A DNA stretch of 64,000 nucleotides from Mycolicibacterium xanthum (GTDB lineage Bacteria > Actinomycetota > Actinomycetes > Mycobacteriales > Mycobacteriaceae), in the NCBI RefSeq assembly GCF_019710635.1, contig NZ_JAIFZS010000035.1:1-64000 (forward strand), read 5' to 3'. The translations under genes and the position numbers were made by a program. Every line of letters starts with the position of its first letter. The stretch's first letter is position 1. The notes beneath the pieces are model-generated. The model made no database searches. It was not told the DNA's origin and saw nothing but the letters and a program-made list of their open reading frames with translations. Of this stretch, positions 19,609 through 29,917 are shown one piece after another.

Positions 19609-20022
19609 ATGGCGAAGACAACCACGCGGCTCACCACAGATGCTCTGGCGTTCCTCACCGAACGTCACCTGGCGATGCTGACCACGCTGCGCTCCGACCA
19701 GTCCCCGCACGTGGTGGCGGTCGGGTTCACCTTCGACCCCACCACCCACATCGCGCGGGTCATCACCACCGGCGGCTCCCAGAAGGCGGTCAACGCCGAC
19801 CAGCGCGGGGTGGCCGTGCTCAGCCAGGTCGACGGTGCCCGCTGGCTGTCTTTGGAGGGCAAGTCCAGCGTGCACACCGACATCGACGCCGTCCGCGACG
19901 CCGAGTTGCGCTACGCCCAGCGCTACCGCACCCCGCGGCCCAACCCGAAGCGGGTCGTCATCGAGGTGCGGGTCGAGCGGGTGCTGGGCTCCTCGGATCT
20001 GCTCGACCACCGCGAGGACTGA
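19609..20022 (+). CDS. F420-dependent oxidoreductase of the PNPOx-like split barrel (Rv2074-like)
   Basis: A 137-residue protein, the exact length of M. tuberculosis Rv2074, for which F420H2-dependent biliverdin reductase activity has been reported. Visible features are [29 protein letters not shown] at the start, [24 protein letters not shown] in the middle and [23 protein letters not shown] at the end. These fit a small FMN/F420 split-barrel enzyme. It is divergent from the SDR and ends 3 bp from pepE. It probably acts as a soluble cytoplasmic homodimer. Confidence 0.85.
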   Translation: MAKTTTRLTTDALAFLTERHLAMLTTLRSDQSPHVVAVGFTFDPTTHIARVITTGGSQKAVNADQRGVAVLSQVDGARWLSLEGKSSVHTDIDAVRDAELRYAQRYRTPRPNPKRVVIEVRVERVLGSSDLLDHRED

Positions 20023-20025
20023 CCC

Positions 20026-21183
20026 TCAGGACACCGGCACCACGACCAACTCGTGGGGCCGGTTGTTCACCGACAGCGCGCCGTCCGCGGTGACGATCAC
20101 GATGTCCTCGATGCGGGCCCCCCACTGGCCCGGGAAGTAGATGCCCGGCTCCACCGAGAACGCCATCCCCTGCCGCAGCGGTAACCGGTTGCCCGCCACG
20201 ATGTAGGGCTCCTCGTGCACCGACAGCCCGATGCCGTGGCCGGTGCGGTGCACGAACGCCTCGGCCATGCCCTCGTCGGCCAGCACGTCGCGGGCGACCG
20301 CGTCGACCTGCTCGGCCGTCACCCCGGGGCGCACCGCGTCGACGGCCGCCCGCTGCGCGCGCTGCAGCACCGCGTACCGCCGCGCCACCTCCGCGTCGGG
20401 CTCACCGAGGCTGTAGGTGCGGGTGCAGTCGGAGTTGTAGCCCGGTTCGTAGGGACCGCCGATGTCCACCACCACGATGTCGCCCGCCTGCAGCTCCCGG
20501 TCCGAGCACTCGTGGTGCGGGTCGGCGCCGTGCGGGCCCGACCCGACGATGATGAAGGCCACTTCCGAATGCCCCTCGGCGACAATCGCTTCGGCGATGT
20601 CGGCGGCGACGTCGGCCTCGGTGCGGCCGGGCGCCAGGAACTCCGGGACCCGGGCGTGCACCCGGTCGATCGCCGCCCCGGCCTTGCGCAGCGCGTCGAT
20701 CTCGGCCGGGTCCTTGATCATCCGCAACCGGCGCAGCACGTCGGTCGCCAGCACCGGGACCACCCCGAGCAGGTCGGCGAGCGGCAGCAGGTGCAGGGCC
20801 GGCATCGAGTCGGTGACCGCCACGGCCGGCTCCTCGCGTGCGCCCCTGCCTTCTTGCTCCTCGCGTGCGCCCAAGGCATCGGCAACCAGCCGGTACGGAT
20901 CCTGCCCGTCCACCCAGTCATGCACTGCGACACCGAGTTCGGTGACCGCGGACTCGTGCAGCGAGGCCAGCTCCAGGCGCGGCACCACGATGGTCGGGGC
21001 GCCCCCGACGGGCAGCACCAGCGCGGTCAGCCGCTCGAAGGTCTGCGCGCGCGAACCCACCAGGTAGCGCAGGTCGTAGCCCGGCGTGATGACCAGGCCG
21101 GTCAGGCCCGCCTCGGCCGCCGCCTCGGCCGCCGCGGCCAGCCGGTGCGCGTATACCTCGGTGCTGAAACGGCCCTGGCTCAT
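20026..21183 (-). CDS. pepE: M24 family peptidase, Xaa-Pro dipeptidase type (PepE)
   Basis: A 385-residue pita-bread metallopeptidase that cleaves Xaa-Pro dipeptides. Metal ligands are visible: Asp in VVVDIGG, Asp in SDCTRTYS, His in [15 protein letters not shown], Glu in VEPGIY and Glu in ARIEDIV. It is the orthologue of Rv2089c. An internal 17-bp direct repeat (20829-20872) adds a GAREE...GAREE stretch near residue 105-118 that looks inserted. The ATG at 21183 follows a TAGCCT -10 by 6 nt and is probably leaderless. It is divergent from the exonuclease gene. Confidence 0.9.
   Translation of the reverse strand: MSQGRFSTEVYAHRLAAAAEAAAEAGLTGLVITPGYDLRYLVGSRAQTFERLTALVLPVGGAPTIVVPRLELASLHESAVTELGVAVHDWVDGQDPYRLVADALGAREEQEGRGAREEPAVAVTDSMPALHLLPLADLLGVVPVLATDVLRRLRMIKDPAEIDALRKAGAAIDRVHARVPEFLAPGRTEADVAADIAEAIVAEGHSEVAFIIVGSGPHGADPHHECSDRELQAGDIVVVDIGGPYEPGYNSDCTRTYSLGEPDAEVARRYAVLQRAQRAAVDAVRPGVTAEQVDAVARDVLADEGMAEAFVHRTGHGIGLSVHEEPYIVAGNRLPLRQGMAFSVEPGIYFPGQWGARIEDIVIVTADGALSVNNRPHELVVVPVS
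20829..20872 (-). repeat. 17-bp direct repeat inside pepE
   Basis: GCTCCTCGCGTGCGCCC occurs at 20829-20845 and again at 20856-20872 (27-bp period). It encodes the repeated GAREE in a loop between domains and may be an in-frame short interspersed repeat. Confidence 0.6.
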
Positions 21184-21189
21184 CCGTTC

Positions 21190-21195
21190 AGGCTA
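21190..21195 (-). promoter_or_regulatory. Candidate leaderless -10 of pepE
   Basis: TAGCCT on the minus strand, 6 nt before the pepE ATG. On the plus strand the same bases overlap a TAGTCC that may serve the exonuclease gene, so the two divergent promoters would share a core. Confidence 0.4.
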
Positions 21196-21216
21196 GTCCC
21201 GGGCAGGATGGCACGC

Positions 21217-22185
21217 ATGAGCTCACCGCTGCTGCTGCTCGACGGCGCGAGCATGTGGTTCCGTTCGTATTTCGGCGTGCCGTCGTCGATCACCGCACCC
21301 GACGGCCGGCCGGTCAACGCGGTCCGCGGCTTTCTCGACGCGGTCGCGACGCTGGTCAACCGGGAGCGCCCGCACCGGCTGGTGGTGTGCCGCGACGACG
21401 ACTGGCGCCCGCAGTGGCGGGTCGACCTGGTCCCGTCGTACAAGGCGCACCGGGTGGCCGAGCCGGCCGGCCCGGGCGCCGCGCCGGGGGAACCCGACGT
21501 CGAAGAGGTCCCCGACGATCTCACCCCGCAGGTCGACATGATCATGGAGATTCTCGACGCGTTCGGCATCGCCACCGCAGGCGCGGCACAGTTCGAGGCC
21601 GACGACGTGCTGGGAACGCTGGCCGACCGGGAACGCCGCGACCCGGTGCTGGTGGTCAGCGGCGACCGCGACCTGTTGCAGCTGGTCCGCGACGAACCGG
21701 TACCGGTGCGGGTGCTCTACCTGGGCCGCGGCCTGGCCAAGGCCACCGTCTTCGGCCCCCTCGAGGTCGCCGAGGCTTACCGGGTGCCGGTCGATCGCGC
21801 CGGGCCCGCCTACGCGGAGCTGGCACTGCTGCGCGGCGACCCGTCCGACGGCCTGCCCGGCGTCGCCGGCATCGGTGAGAAGACCGCGGCCACGCTGCTG
21901 GCCCGGCACGGGTCGCTGGAACGGGTCCTGGCCGCCGCCGGGGACCCGTCCTCGTCGCTGTCGAAGGCCCACCGGGCCAAGCTGCTGGCAGCCGGCGACT
22001 ATCTCGGCAGGGCCGAGCCGGTGGTCCGGGTCGCCACCGACGCCGACGTGACGTTCTCGACGTCCTCGGACGCGCTGCCGCTGGCCGCACGCGACCCGGG
22101 CCGGGTCGCCGAACTGGCCGAGCGCTACGGCGTGACCTCGTCGATCGGGCGCCTGCAGGCGGCGCTGGACAAGCTGCCCGGCTGA
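21217..22185 (+). CDS. 5'-3' exonuclease (FEN/PolI N-terminal domain family)
   Basis: A 322-residue stand-alone flap-exonuclease protein, orthologue of Rv2090. It begins [19 protein letters not shown]. Acidic metal ligands appear in [19 protein letters not shown] and [11 protein letters not shown]. The helix-hairpin-helix [21 protein letters not shown] lies near residue 215. The likely role is removal of RNA primers or flaps in replication and repair. ATG 21217 is chosen, with AGGATGG 5-11 nt upstream; ATG 21208 is the in-frame alternative. It is convergent with the DUF4333 gene (4 bp gap). Confidence 0.88.
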   Translation: MSSPLLLLDGASMWFRSYFGVPSSITAPDGRPVNAVRGFLDAVATLVNRERPHRLVVCRDDDWRPQWRVDLVPSYKAHRVAEPAGPGAAPGEPDVEEVPDDLTPQVDMIMEILDAFGIATAGAAQFEADDVLGTLADRERRDPVLVVSGDRDLLQLVRDEPVPVRVLYLGRGLAKATVFGPLEVAEAYRVPVDRAGPAYAELALLRGDPSDGLPGVAGIGEKTAATLLARHGSLERVLAAAGDPSSSLSKAHRAKLLAAGDYLGRAEPVVRVATDADVTFSTSSDALPLAARDPGRVAELAERYGVTSSIGRLQAALDKLPG

Positions 22186-22189
22186 GCCG

Positions 22190-22990
22190 CTACTTCGGGC
22201 GGCCCACCTCGTAGGTGCCGCTGTCGTCCTGGAACGTGACCGTCACCTGGCGCTTGGTGCCGTCGATGCTCACCTCGCAGTTGAAGGTGTCGCCCTTCTT
22301 GACCGTCGGGCTGACGCCGTTGTTGCACTTGACGTCTTTGACGTTCTTGGCGCCGTAGCCGTTGGTCTCGTCGGTGAGGATCTGCTGCACGCCGGCCTGG
22401 GCGGCGTCGATGTCCAGCTTGGTGGTGACGAAGAAGCCCGGCTTCCAGAATCCGAGGACCAGCACCACGGCGACGATGACGGCGGCGAGCAGGCCGACGA
22501 CGCCGCCGATGACCGCCAGCGAGCGCTTGGAGCTCTCCTCGCTGCCCGGGGTCGGATATCCGGTGGCCGGGTATTGGCCGTACTGGCCGTACTGGCCGGG
22601 CTGCTGGCCATACCCCGGCTGCTGGCCGTAGGCCTCCTGCTGACCGTACTGCTGACCGTAGGCGCCGGATTGACCGTACTGACCGGGTGGCGGGTAGCCG
22701 GCCGGGTTGTACTGGGTGGGCTGCTGGCTGTACTGGTCGGCGCCCGGATACTGCTGGGGCGGGTACGTCGGCGGCTGGCCCGGCTGCTGGTACTGCTGGT
22801 ACTGCTGCGGCGGGTACGCCGGAGGCTGCCAGGACTGCTGGTCGGGCGACCCGGACGGCTGCTCGGATCCCGGGGTCGGCGGTTGCCAACCCTGGTTGCC
22901 CTGAGCCTCGCCCGACGGCTGATCCGTGCCCGACTCAGGCTGCTGACCCGGCCATTGCTGGGTCGGATCAGATCCCTGCGGTCCGCTCAT
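22190..22990 (-). CDS. DUF4333 membrane protein with Gln/Tyr/Gly-rich N-terminus (Rv2091c-like)
   Basis: A 266-residue protein. Residues 1-150 are a low-complexity cytoplasmic segment with repeats of the QYGQ, PPQQY and GQQPG kind. One membrane helix (about 157-182) is followed by a DUF4333 extracytoplasmic domain with two Cys (VKCNNGV and FNCEVSID), likely a disulfide. GGAGAGAA lies directly before the ATG at 22990. It is last in the minus-strand run downstream of helY. The function is unknown; the domain occurs in mycobacterial cell-envelope proteins. Confidence 0.8.
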   Translation of the reverse strand: MSGPQGSDPTQQWPGQQPESGTDQPSGEAQGNQGWQPPTPGSEQPSGSPDQQSWQPPAYPPQQYQQYQQPGQPPTYPPQQYPGADQYSQQPTQYNPAGYPPPGQYGQSGAYGQQYGQQEAYGQQPGYGQQPGQYGQYGQYPATGYPTPGSEESSKRSLAVIGGVVGLLAAVIVAVVLVLGFWKPGFFVTTKLDIDAAQAGVQQILTDETNGYGAKNVKDVKCNNGVSPTVKKGDTFNCEVSIDGTKRQVTVTFQDDSGTYEVGRPK

Positions 22991-23068
22991 TTCTCTCCTC
23001 GTGGTCCGCGGCTGGTGTGCCGTCTGGTGGCGCGGTGCCAATCTGTTCGGGCGTGCTGGCCACACACA

Positions 23069-25909
23069 CTACCCGGCATCAACAGCTACGACGCCGCGCC
23101 GAACGTCGTTGATCGCGCGTTTCGCGGTCGCCCGCAGTGCCGGTGACGGAGCGGCGTTGCGGACCTGATCAGCCAGGTCCAGCACCTGACGACACCATCG
23201 CACGAAATCGCCCGCTGACATGGAAACCCCGGTTCCCGCCGTGTCGGACGCCGCCAGCGCGGAGGCCAGGTCCCCGGTGGTCGCCCACCGGTGGATCGGG
23301 GCCACGAAACCGTCGTCGGGTTCCCGGCTCTGGGTCAGCCGGTGCCGCTGCTCGTCGGAGCGCAGCTCGGTCCACAGCCGACGGGTCTGGTTGAGCGCCC
23401 GGCGCAGCCGTCCGGTCGGGATGTCCGCGCCATCCGGCACGCCGCCGTCGCGGCGGGACTCGTAGAGCACCGAGGACAGTGCGGCGGCCAACTCCGCGGC
23501 GTCGAGGCCCTCCCACACGCCCGAGCGCAGGCACTCGGCGACCAGCAGGTCGCTCTCGCTGTAGATCCGGGCCAGCAGCCTGCCGTCGTCGGTCACCACG
23601 GGATGCGACGGCTCGCCGTCGGACGCCCGATCACCATCGGAGGTCGAGGAGCCATCGGAGGTCGAGGCGCCCTGGATGATGAAGCCGCGCTCGGTGAGCA
23701 GCACGACGATCCGGTCGAAGGTGTTGGCCAGCGAGTTCGTCGCCGTCGCGATCTCGGCACGCAACTGTGCGTTGTCGTGTTCGATCTTCAGGTAGCGCTC
23801 CGCGACGCGGACCCGGTCCTCCCGGTCGGGCAGCTGATGGGCCCGGTGGGCCCGCATCCGGTCGCGCAGCGCCACCAACTCCGGGTCGATGTCGGGGTCG
23901 GTGGCCTCGCCGCTGCGCCGGCGGCGCGCCGAGGGCGCATCCAGGCCGGCGGCCGCCGACCGCAGCGCCGAGGCCAGGTCGCGGCGGGCGCGCGGATTGC
24001 GGTGCTCGACGCGCTTGGGCAGCGACATCGTGCCCATCCGCCCGCCGGCGCCGGAGTAGTCGGCCGATGAGATGCGGCCCGCCCAGCGGTGCTCGGAGAG
24101 CACCAGCGGCCGCGGATCGTCCTCGTCGCGGGCCGGTTCGAGCACCACCGCCAGCCCGCTGTGCCGGCCGTGGGTGATGGTGATGATGTCACCGCGGCGC
24201 AACGCGGCCAGCGCGTCATTGGCGGCCTGCCGCCGCTGCAGCCGCGAGGCCCGGGACTGGGCCCGCTCCCGCGCCGAGATCTGGGCGCGCAGCCGGGCAT
24301 AGTCGAGGATCGCGGCGTCGCGGCCACCGAGCTCGCCGGCCAGTTCGGCGAGCATCCGCTCGCCCCGCTGCACACCGCGCACCAGCCCCGACACCGACCG
24401 GTCCGCCTGGTACTGGGCGAACGAGCGCTCCAACAGCTGGTGCGCCTGCTGCGGGCCCATCTGGTGCACCAGGTTGATGGTCATGTTGTAGGTCGGGGCG
24501 AACGAGCTGCGCAGCGGGAAGGTCCGGGTGGACGCCAGCCCGGCGATCTCGGCCGGCTCGGCGGTGCTGTCGTTGGGGTTCCACAGCACCACCGCATGGC
24601 CCTCGACGTCGATCCCGCGACGCCCGGCCCGGCCGGTGAGCTGGGTGTACTCCCCCGGCGTCAGCGGCATGTGCTGCTCGCCGTTGAACTTGACCAGCCG
24701 CTCCAGCACCACGGTGCGGGCGGGCATGTTGATGCCCAGCGCCAGCGTCTCGGTGGCGAACACCGCCTTGACCAGCCCGGCGGTGAACAGCTCCTCGACG
24801 GTGTGGCGGAACGTCGGCAACATGCCCGCGTGGTGGGCGGCCAGACCCCGCAACAACCCGTCGCGCCACTCGTGGAAGTCCAGCACGACCAGGTCGGAGT
24901 CGTTCAGGTCGGCCGTGCGGCGATCGACGATCTCGGCGATGCGCGCCCGCTCCTGCTCGGTGGTCAGCCGCAGCGGGGAACGCAGGCACTGCTTGACGGC
25001 CGCGTCACACCCGGCCCGGGAGAAGATGAACGTGATAGCGGGCAGCAGCCCGCGTTCCGCCAGCACGCCGATCACGTCGGGCCGGCCGGGGCTGCGGTAC
25101 AGCCCGGGACGGCCCGACCGGCCCCGGCCCCGCGGCTGCCAGTCGGCGAGCCGGTCGGCCTCGCGCCGGTGGGCGATGTGGCGCAGCAGTTCCGGATCGA
25201 CGACCAGGTCATGGCCCGCACCGACGGGGCTCGCGGCCGGCCCGGCGGTGCGGTAGTCGAACAGGTCGAGCAGCCGCTTGCCGACCAGCACGTGCTGCCA
25301 CAGCGGCACCGGGCGGTGCTCGTCGACGACGACGGTGGTGTCGCCGCGCACCGCCTTGATCCAGCCACCGAACTCCTCGGCGTTGCTGACCGTCGCCGAC
25401 AGGCTGACCAGCCGGACGTCGTCGGGCAGGTGCAGGATCACCTCCTCCCACACCGCGCCGCGCATCCGGTCGGCCAGAAAGTGCACCTCGTCCATCACGA
25501 CATAGGAAAGACCGTGCAGCGCATGAGAATCCGCGTACAGCATGTTGCGCAGCACCTCGGTGGTCATCACCACGACGTCGGCGTCCCCGTTGATCGCCTG
25601 ATCACCGGTGAGCAGCCCGATGCGCTCCGGGCCGTACCGGCGCACCAGGTCGTTGTGCTTCTGGTTGCTCAGCGCCTTGATCGGCGTGGTGTAGAAGCAC
25701 TTTCGCCCGGCCGCCAGCGCCAGGTGTACCGCGAACTCGCCGACGACGGTCTTGCCCGCGCCGGTCGGGGCGCAGACCAGCACGCCGTGGCCCTGGGCCA
25801 GCGCGTCACAGGCCCGGCGCTGGAACGGGTCCAGCGCGAACGACAGCTGCGAGGTGAAATCCTCGAGCGTGGGTGCGGGAACCTCAGGTGGCTTGATCAT
25901 CGAAGTCAT
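23069..25909 (-). CDS. helY: HelY, Ski2/Mtr4-like DExH helicase
   Basis: A superfamily-2 helicase of about 946 residues. Visible motifs are Walker A APTGAGKT (near 48), [16 protein letters not shown] (motif II, near 143), SLSATVSN (motif III) and [12 protein letters not shown] (motif VI, near 430). A C-terminal DSHCT domain ends [17 protein letters not shown]. It closely matches M. tuberculosis HelY (Rv2092c). A Ser/Asp-rich insert ([13 protein letters not shown]) near 745 is not in my memory of the M. tuberculosis protein. ATG 25909 or 25900 would overlap the end of tatC by 16-25 bp. The likely role is RNA unwinding or decay. Confidence 0.93.
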   Translation of the reverse strand: MTSMIKPPEVPAPTLEDFTSQLSFALDPFQRRACDALAQGHGVLVCAPTGAGKTVVGEFAVHLALAAGRKCFYTTPIKALSNQKHNDLVRRYGPERIGLLTGDQAINGDADVVVMTTEVLRNMLYADSHALHGLSYVVMDEVHFLADRMRGAVWEEVILHLPDDVRLVSLSATVSNAEEFGGWIKAVRGDTTVVVDEHRPVPLWQHVLVGKRLLDLFDYRTAGPAASPVGAGHDLVVDPELLRHIAHRREADRLADWQPRGRGRSGRPGLYRSPGRPDVIGVLAERGLLPAITFIFSRAGCDAAVKQCLRSPLRLTTEQERARIAEIVDRRTADLNDSDLVVLDFHEWRDGLLRGLAAHHAGMLPTFRHTVEELFTAGLVKAVFATETLALGINMPARTVVLERLVKFNGEQHMPLTPGEYTQLTGRAGRRGIDVEGHAVVLWNPNDSTAEPAEIAGLASTRTFPLRSSFAPTYNMTINLVHQMGPQQAHQLLERSFAQYQADRSVSGLVRGVQRGERMLAELAGELGGRDAAILDYARLRAQISARERAQSRASRLQRRQAANDALAALRRGDIITITHGRHSGLAVVLEPARDEDDPRPLVLSEHRWAGRISSADYSGAGGRMGTMSLPKRVEHRNPRARRDLASALRSAAAGLDAPSARRRRSGEATDPDIDPELVALRDRMRAHRAHQLPDREDRVRVAERYLKIEHDNAQLRAEIATATNSLANTFDRIVVLLTERGFIIQGASTSDGSSTSDGDRASDGEPSHPVVTDDGRLLARIYSESDLLVAECLRSGVWEGLDAAELAAALSSVLYESRRDGGVPDGADIPTGRLRRALNQTRRLWTELRSDEQRHRLTQSREPDDGFVAPIHRWATTGDLASALAASDTAGTGVSMSAGDFVRWCRQVLDLADQVRNAAPSPALRATAKRAINDVRRGVVAVDAG

Positions 25910-26855
25910 CGACCACAAGCCGCGACGACACGGCCGACGGCGTCTCGATCGCCTCGGCCGCGCCGATCGCTTCGGCCGCGCCGATCGGCGCGGCCTCGTC
26001 GTCGGGGACCTCCTCGAGCGCGGCCCGGCGCGCCCTGCGCCGGTCGTTGAGCCGGGCGATCTGGATCGCCACCTCCAGCAGCATGGTCAGCGCCAGGGCC
26101 AGCGCCAGCATCGAGAATGGGTCGGAGCCGGGGGTCGCGAAGGCGGCGAAGATGAACAGGCCCATGATCAGCCCGCGGCGCCACGCCTTGAGCCGCTCGT
26201 AGGTCAGCACGCCGACCAGGTTGAGCATGATGATCAGCAGCGGGAACTCGAAGCTGATCCCGAACACCAGCAGCAGGTTGATCAGGAAGCCGAAGTACTG
26301 GTCGCCCGACAGCGCGGTCACCTGGACGTCGCTGCCCACGGTGAGCAGGAAACCCAACGCCTTGGACAGCACCACGTAGGCCAGCACCGCACCGGAGATG
26401 AACAGGATCGCGCCCAGCGAGACGAACGCCACCGCGAACCGGCGTTCCCGGGAATACAGGCCCGGGGTGATGAACGCCCACAGCTGGTGGAGCCACACCG
26501 GGCAGGCCAGCACCAGACCTGCGGTGAGCGCCACCTTGAGCCGCAGCATGAACTGGTCGAACGGCGCGGTGGCCAGCAGCCTGCACTGCCCGTCGGGGGC
26601 GATCGACGCCCGTGACGAGTCCGGCAGCGAGCAGTAGGGGCCCCGCAGCCAGTCGCCGAGGCTGGGCAGCCCGAACACCCCGTGGCTGTACCAGATGAAC
26701 CCGAGGACCGTCGTCACCAGGACGGCGAGCACCGAGATGAGCAACCGGCCGCGGAGTTCGGTGAGGTGCTCGACGAGCGACATCGTGCCGTCGGGGTTGA
26801 CGCGCGACCGGCGCCGGCGCGGGTCCAGCTTCTTCAGGAATCCGGGGATCTGCAC
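25884..26855 (-). CDS. tatC: TatC, twin-arginine translocase receptor subunit
   Basis: A polytopic membrane protein that binds the twin-arginine signal and forms the Tat receptor. It has 323 residues, with [15 protein letters not shown] near 25, six predicted helices, and conserved [25 protein letters not shown] and [14 protein letters not shown]. The GTG at 26855 keeps an N-terminal basic extension ([16 protein letters not shown]) also found in M. tuberculosis TatC. The C-terminal tail contains a tandem [12 protein letters not shown] duplication in an acidic, non-conserved region. Its end overlaps helY. Confidence 0.95.
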   Translation of the reverse strand: MQIPGFLKKLDPRRRRSRVNPDGTMSLVEHLTELRGRLLISVLAVLVTTVLGFIWYSHGVFGLPSLGDWLRGPYCSLPDSSRASIAPDGQCRLLATAPFDQFMLRLKVALTAGLVLACPVWLHQLWAFITPGLYSRERRFAVAFVSLGAILFISGAVLAYVVLSKALGFLLTVGSDVQVTALSGDQYFGFLINLLLVFGISFEFPLLIIMLNLVGVLTYERLKAWRRGLIMGLFIFAAFATPGSDPFSMLALALALTMLLEVAIQIARLNDRRRARRAALEEVPDDEAAPIGAAEAIGAAEAIETPSAVSSRLVVDDFDDQAT

Positions 26856-26903
26856 GACGGGCTGCCTAGCTGATGCCTAGATGATGCGCGGAACGCGTGC
26901 ACC

Positions 26904-26930
26904 CGCCGCGCGGCACGGTGCCGCGCGGCG
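26904..26930 (-). promoter_or_regulatory. Perfect 13-nt inverted repeat between tatA and tatC
   Basis: CGCCGCGCGGCAC (26904-26916) is mirrored by GTGCCGCGCGGCG (26918-26930). In the minus-strand transcript it lies just after the tatA stop and about 50 nt before tatC. With no U-tract it may be an intrinsic attenuator or an mRNA-stabilising stem that sets a higher TatA:TatC ratio. Confidence 0.5.
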
Positions 26931-26942
26931 AGAAACGGCCGC

Positions 26943-27218
26943 TCAGGCCGGGCGCTTGTCCGACGAGGGCTCGGTCGAGGCCTGCGTGCCGGTGCCGTCG
27001 GCGCCGTTGATCGGGTCTGGCACCCGCTCCGAGGTGATCTGCGTCGGCTGTTCCGGCTTGGCCGAGCCGGACTCCGACTGCATCTCCTTGATCTCGGACT
27101 TGAAGATCCGCATCGACTTGCCGAGTGAGCGCGCCGCATCGGGGAGTTTCTTGGCGCCGAACAGCAACACGAACACGGCGATGACGATGATCCAGTGCCA
27201 GGGTTGTAGACCACCCAA
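26943..27218 (-). CDS. tatA: TatA, twin-arginine translocase pore subunit
   Basis: A 91-residue protein with a short N-terminal helix ([18 protein letters not shown]), the hinge [27 protein letters not shown] amphipathic helix, and a disordered acidic tail. It forms the oligomeric channel of the Tat system. The start is a TTG at 27218, fixed by a strong GGAGGT 7 nt upstream and by the GGLQPWHW match to mycobacterial TatA. It lies 30 bp after pafC, in the pafB-pafC-tatA-tatC-helY run. Confidence 0.95.
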   Translation of the reverse strand: MGGLQPWHWIIVIAVFVLLFGAKKLPDAARSLGKSMRIFKSEIKEMQSESGSAKPEQPTQITSERVPDPINGADGTGTQASTEPSSDKRPA

Positions 27219-27248
27219 TTTGGTTACCTCCAGACGTCTGCGCCGAGT

Positions 27249-28244
27249 CTACTCGTCCGACGGTTCCATACCGACCCGATAGGCGTCCAGCGCAGCCGAT
27301 GCCGCCCCGCGCACCCGATCGGCCAGTTGCGGCGGCGCGAGCACCCGCACGGCGGATCCGAAGCCCAACACGAACCGCGCCATCCACACCTCGGACGCAT
27401 ACGTCATCGCAGCCTCACACGAACCGTTCTCGAACTCCCGCAGAACCCGCAGTGGGTAGTAGTCGAACATCCACGACGCCGAACGCGCGACCAGCAGTGT
27501 CGCGGTGGGCAGCGACGGGTCGGCGGTGTCGGGGTCGAACAGCGAGGTGTCCGGTCCGGCCTGCACGGCCGGTGGCGGCGGTGCCGACGGTTCGTCGAGC
27601 ACGCGGGCGTCGACGATGCGGTCGAACCGGAACAGCCGCACCCCCTCGGCCGACCGGCACCACGCCTCCAGGTAGCTGTGGTCGGCGACCAGCACCACCC
27701 GGATGGGGTCGACCACCCGGCTGGACAACATGTCGTGCGAGGCCGAGTAGTACTCGATCGCCAGCGCGCGGTCGCCGCGCACCGCGGTACGCACCGCCGC
27801 GGCCGCCTCGCTCTCCATCGGGGCGGGCTCGTCGACGGCACAGTCGACCTGGCTGTCGGGGCCGTACCCCGCCCGGCCCGCGGCCGACTCGATCTTGGCG
27901 ATCGCGCTGCGCGCCGCCTCCGGATCCACCATTCCCGGCACGTCGGCCAGCGCGCGCAGCGCGATCAGCACACCGGTGGCCTCCGGGGAGGTCAGCCGCA
28001 GCGGGTGGTCGATTCCCGCGCTGAACGTCACCTCGATGGTGTCGCCGGAGAACTCGAAGTCGATCAGGTCGCCCGGCCCGTAGCCGGGCAGACCGCACAT
28101 CCAGAGCTGGTTCAGGTCGTCGCGCAACTGCTTGACGCTCACCCCGAGGTCGGTCGCGGCCTCGGTGTAGGTGATCCGCGGGTTGGCCTGGAAATACGGC
28201 ACCATGTTCAGCAGCCGGACCAGCCGCGCCGACGTCGCGGTCAC
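27249..28244 (-). CDS. pafC: PafC, WYL-domain transcriptional activator subunit
   Basis: A 331-residue protein. An N-terminal winged helix-turn-helix (MVPYFQANPRITYTEAATDLGVS) is followed by a WYL domain; the motif reads HSYLEAWCRSAEGVRLFRFDRI near 170-200. A WCX-type C-terminus ends it. With PafB it forms the heterodimeric activator of the LexA-independent DNA-damage response in mycobacteria. The GTG start overlaps the pafB stop (GTGA), so the two subunits are made together. Confidence 0.93.
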   Translation of the reverse strand: MTATSARLVRLLNMVPYFQANPRITYTEAATDLGVSVKQLRDDLNQLWMCGLPGYGPGDLIDFEFSGDTIEVTFSAGIDHPLRLTSPEATGVLIALRALADVPGMVDPEAARSAIAKIESAAGRAGYGPDSQVDCAVDEPAPMESEAAAAVRTAVRGDRALAIEYYSASHDMLSSRVVDPIRVVLVADHSYLEAWCRSAEGVRLFRFDRIVDARVLDEPSAPPPPAVQAGPDTSLFDPDTADPSLPTATLLVARSASWMFDYYPLRVLREFENGSCEAAMTYASEVWMARFVLGFGSAVRVLAPPQLADRVRGAASAALDAYRVGMEPSDE

Positions 28245-29245
28245 GCGGTCACCTCCGAGCCGGTCGAGGCCTGCGCGGTCAGCCGGGCGACCACGTCGTC
28301 GACCAGGCTCGCCGGTTCCAGCGCGACCGCGTCGGCCCCGTAGCCGGCGATCTCGCGCGCGAGCCGGTCGAACATGCCGATCTCCACGCTGATCTCCGCG
28401 CCGGCCCGCCCGCCCAGTGTGCGCGGGCCCAGCACGGTGGCCCGGCGCCGCAGCGCGGTCGCCCTACCGTCGGCGACCCATACCCTGGCCTCGCCGGTGG
28501 CCGGCCGGTCACCGACCACCCGGTCGACGATCTCGCGCAGGTCCACCCCGTCCGGTCGGCGCACCGTGCCCGGTTCGCCGATCACGGTGACGTCGGCGCC
28601 GATGCGGGACAGCCGGAAGGTGCGCACCGCATCGCGGTCGCGGTCGTGGCCGACCAGGTACCAACGGCCCCGGTCGGTCACCACCCCCCACGGCTCGACG
28701 GTCCGGGTGACATAGGGCTCGCTGCGCGACGGGCGGTGCGGGAACTGCACCGGCACCCCGGAATCGATGGCGGACAACAGGATTCCCAGCACCTCCTCGG
28801 AGCCGCGCAATCCGGGCAGCGCGGCGGTGGAGGTGATCGCGACGTCACCGTCGACGGCTTCGATGTCGATGCCCGCGGCGCGCAGCTTCAGCAGCGCGCC
28901 CTGTGTCACGGTGATCAGTTCGGGCGACTCCCACAACTGGGTGGCCACCGCGACCGCGGCCGCCTCGTCGGGGGTCAGGTCGACGGCGGGCAGCGCATAG
29001 GCGTCCCGGTTGATCCGGTAGCCCTCGGCCGGGTCGGTCGAGGACACCCGGCCGGTCTCCAGCGGGATGCCCAGATCGCGCAGCTCGTTCTTGTCCCGTT
29101 CGAACATCCGCGAGAACGCCTCGTCGCTGCCGCCGGCGGGGTACCCGTAGACGGTTTCGCGGATCCGGTCGGCGGTGATGAACGTCCGGGTGGACAACAA
29201 CGCGATGACGAGGTTCATCAGCCGTTCGACTTTGGAGATCCCCAC
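28241..29245 (-). CDS. pafB: PafB, WYL-domain transcriptional activator subunit
   Basis: A 334-residue partner of PafC. It has an N-terminal helix-turn-helix (SKVERLMNLVIALLSTRTFITADRIRE) and a WYL domain with RTVEPWGVVTDRGRWYLVGHDRDRDAVRTFRLSRI near 185-220. It ends in a C-terminal WCX domain. It controls the LexA/RecA-independent DNA-damage regulon. A TAAGCT lies 6 nt before the GTG, so the pafBC-tat-helY transcript probably starts leaderless at this codon. It is divergent from a methyltransferase gene. Confidence 0.93.
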   Translation of the reverse strand: MGISKVERLMNLVIALLSTRTFITADRIRETVYGYPAGGSDEAFSRMFERDKNELRDLGIPLETGRVSSTDPAEGYRINRDAYALPAVDLTPDEAAAVAVATQLWESPELITVTQGALLKLRAAGIDIEAVDGDVAITSTAALPGLRGSEEVLGILLSAIDSGVPVQFPHRPSRSEPYVTRTVEPWGVVTDRGRWYLVGHDRDRDAVRTFRLSRIGADVTVIGEPGTVRRPDGVDLREIVDRVVGDRPATGEARVWVADGRATALRRRATVLGPRTLGGRAGAEISVEIGMFDRLAREIAGYGADAVALEPASLVDDVVARLTAQASTGSEVTA

Positions 29246-29251
29246 GGTTAG

Positions 29252-29257
29252 AGCTTA
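29252..29257 (-). promoter_or_regulatory. Candidate leaderless -10 of the pafBC-tatAC-helY operon
   Basis: TAAGCT on the minus strand, 6 nt before the pafB GTG at 29245. Confidence 0.4.
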
Positions 29258-29315
29258 AGGCGCTTCGCGGGTGTGGCCGGACGCCGAGGCGGCGCGTCTG
29301 ACAGGATCTCAGGCC

Positions 29316-29903
29316 ATGGGCACCCGCTGGCAGCAGTCCGACGCACCGCGTGGGCAGGACTACGACGCGCGATGGGAGCAGCTGGCGGCCACCGGCGCCG
29401 GCGTGCACGGCGAGGCCGACCTGATCGAGTCGCTGCTCCGGTCCGCGGGCGGCACCGACGTGCTCGACGCCGGCTGCGGCACCGGCCGGGTCGCGATCGA
29501 GCTGGCCGCGCGCGGGTTCTCGGTGGTCGGCCTGGACAACGACCGCGCGATGCTCGACGCAGCCCGGGCCAAGGCGCCGCACCTGCGGTGGATCGAGGCA
29601 GACCTGGTGGACACCGACGCGCGCATCGACGGGGCCTTCGACCTGGTGGCTCTGGCGGGCAACGTGATGATCTTCCTCGACCCGGGCACCGAGGCCAACG
29701 TGGTCGCCCAACTCGCCGACCGGCTACGACCCGGCGGGTCGATGGTGGCGGGCTTTCAGCTCAGGCCCGGGCGACTGTCGCTGGAGCGCTACGACGAGCT
29801 CGCCGAAGCGGCCGGCCTGACGCTGGTGGACCGGTGGGCGACGTGGGACCGTGAGCCGTTCCACGGCGGCGACTACGCGGTGTCGGTGCACGCCCGTCGG
29901 TGA
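29316..29903 (+). CDS. Class I SAM-dependent methyltransferase
   Basis: A 195-residue Rossmann-fold methyltransferase. Motif I is VLDAGCGTGRVAIELAARG near residue 50; the acidic motif II is VVGLDNDRAMLDAAR, and motif III-IV is DGAFDLVALAGNVMIFL. The substrate is unknown. The ATG at 29316 lies 8 nt after CAGGAT, possibly a -10. It is divergent from pafB and convergent with pafA (14 bp gap). It is not part of the M. tuberculosis order as I recall it. Confidence 0.7.
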   Translation: MGTRWQQSDAPRGQDYDARWEQLAATGAGVHGEADLIESLLRSAGGTDVLDAGCGTGRVAIELAARGFSVVGLDNDRAMLDAARAKAPHLRWIEADLVDTDARIDGAFDLVALAGNVMIFLDPGTEANVVAQLADRLRPGGSMVAGFQLRPGRLSLERYDELAEAAGLTLVDRWATWDREPFHGGDYAVSVHARR

Positions 29904-29917
29904 GGGCGCCGGCCCGG

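Noticed and set aside
22540..22960. Gln/Tyr/Gly-rich repeat region as a minisatellite or mobile repeat.
   Set aside because: The repeats are imperfect and encode a low-complexity cytoplasmic segment usual for this protein family.
25909..25918. TTG start of helY at 25918.
   Set aside because: Two in-frame ATG codons (25909, 25900) lie just downstream and match the conserved N-terminus better.
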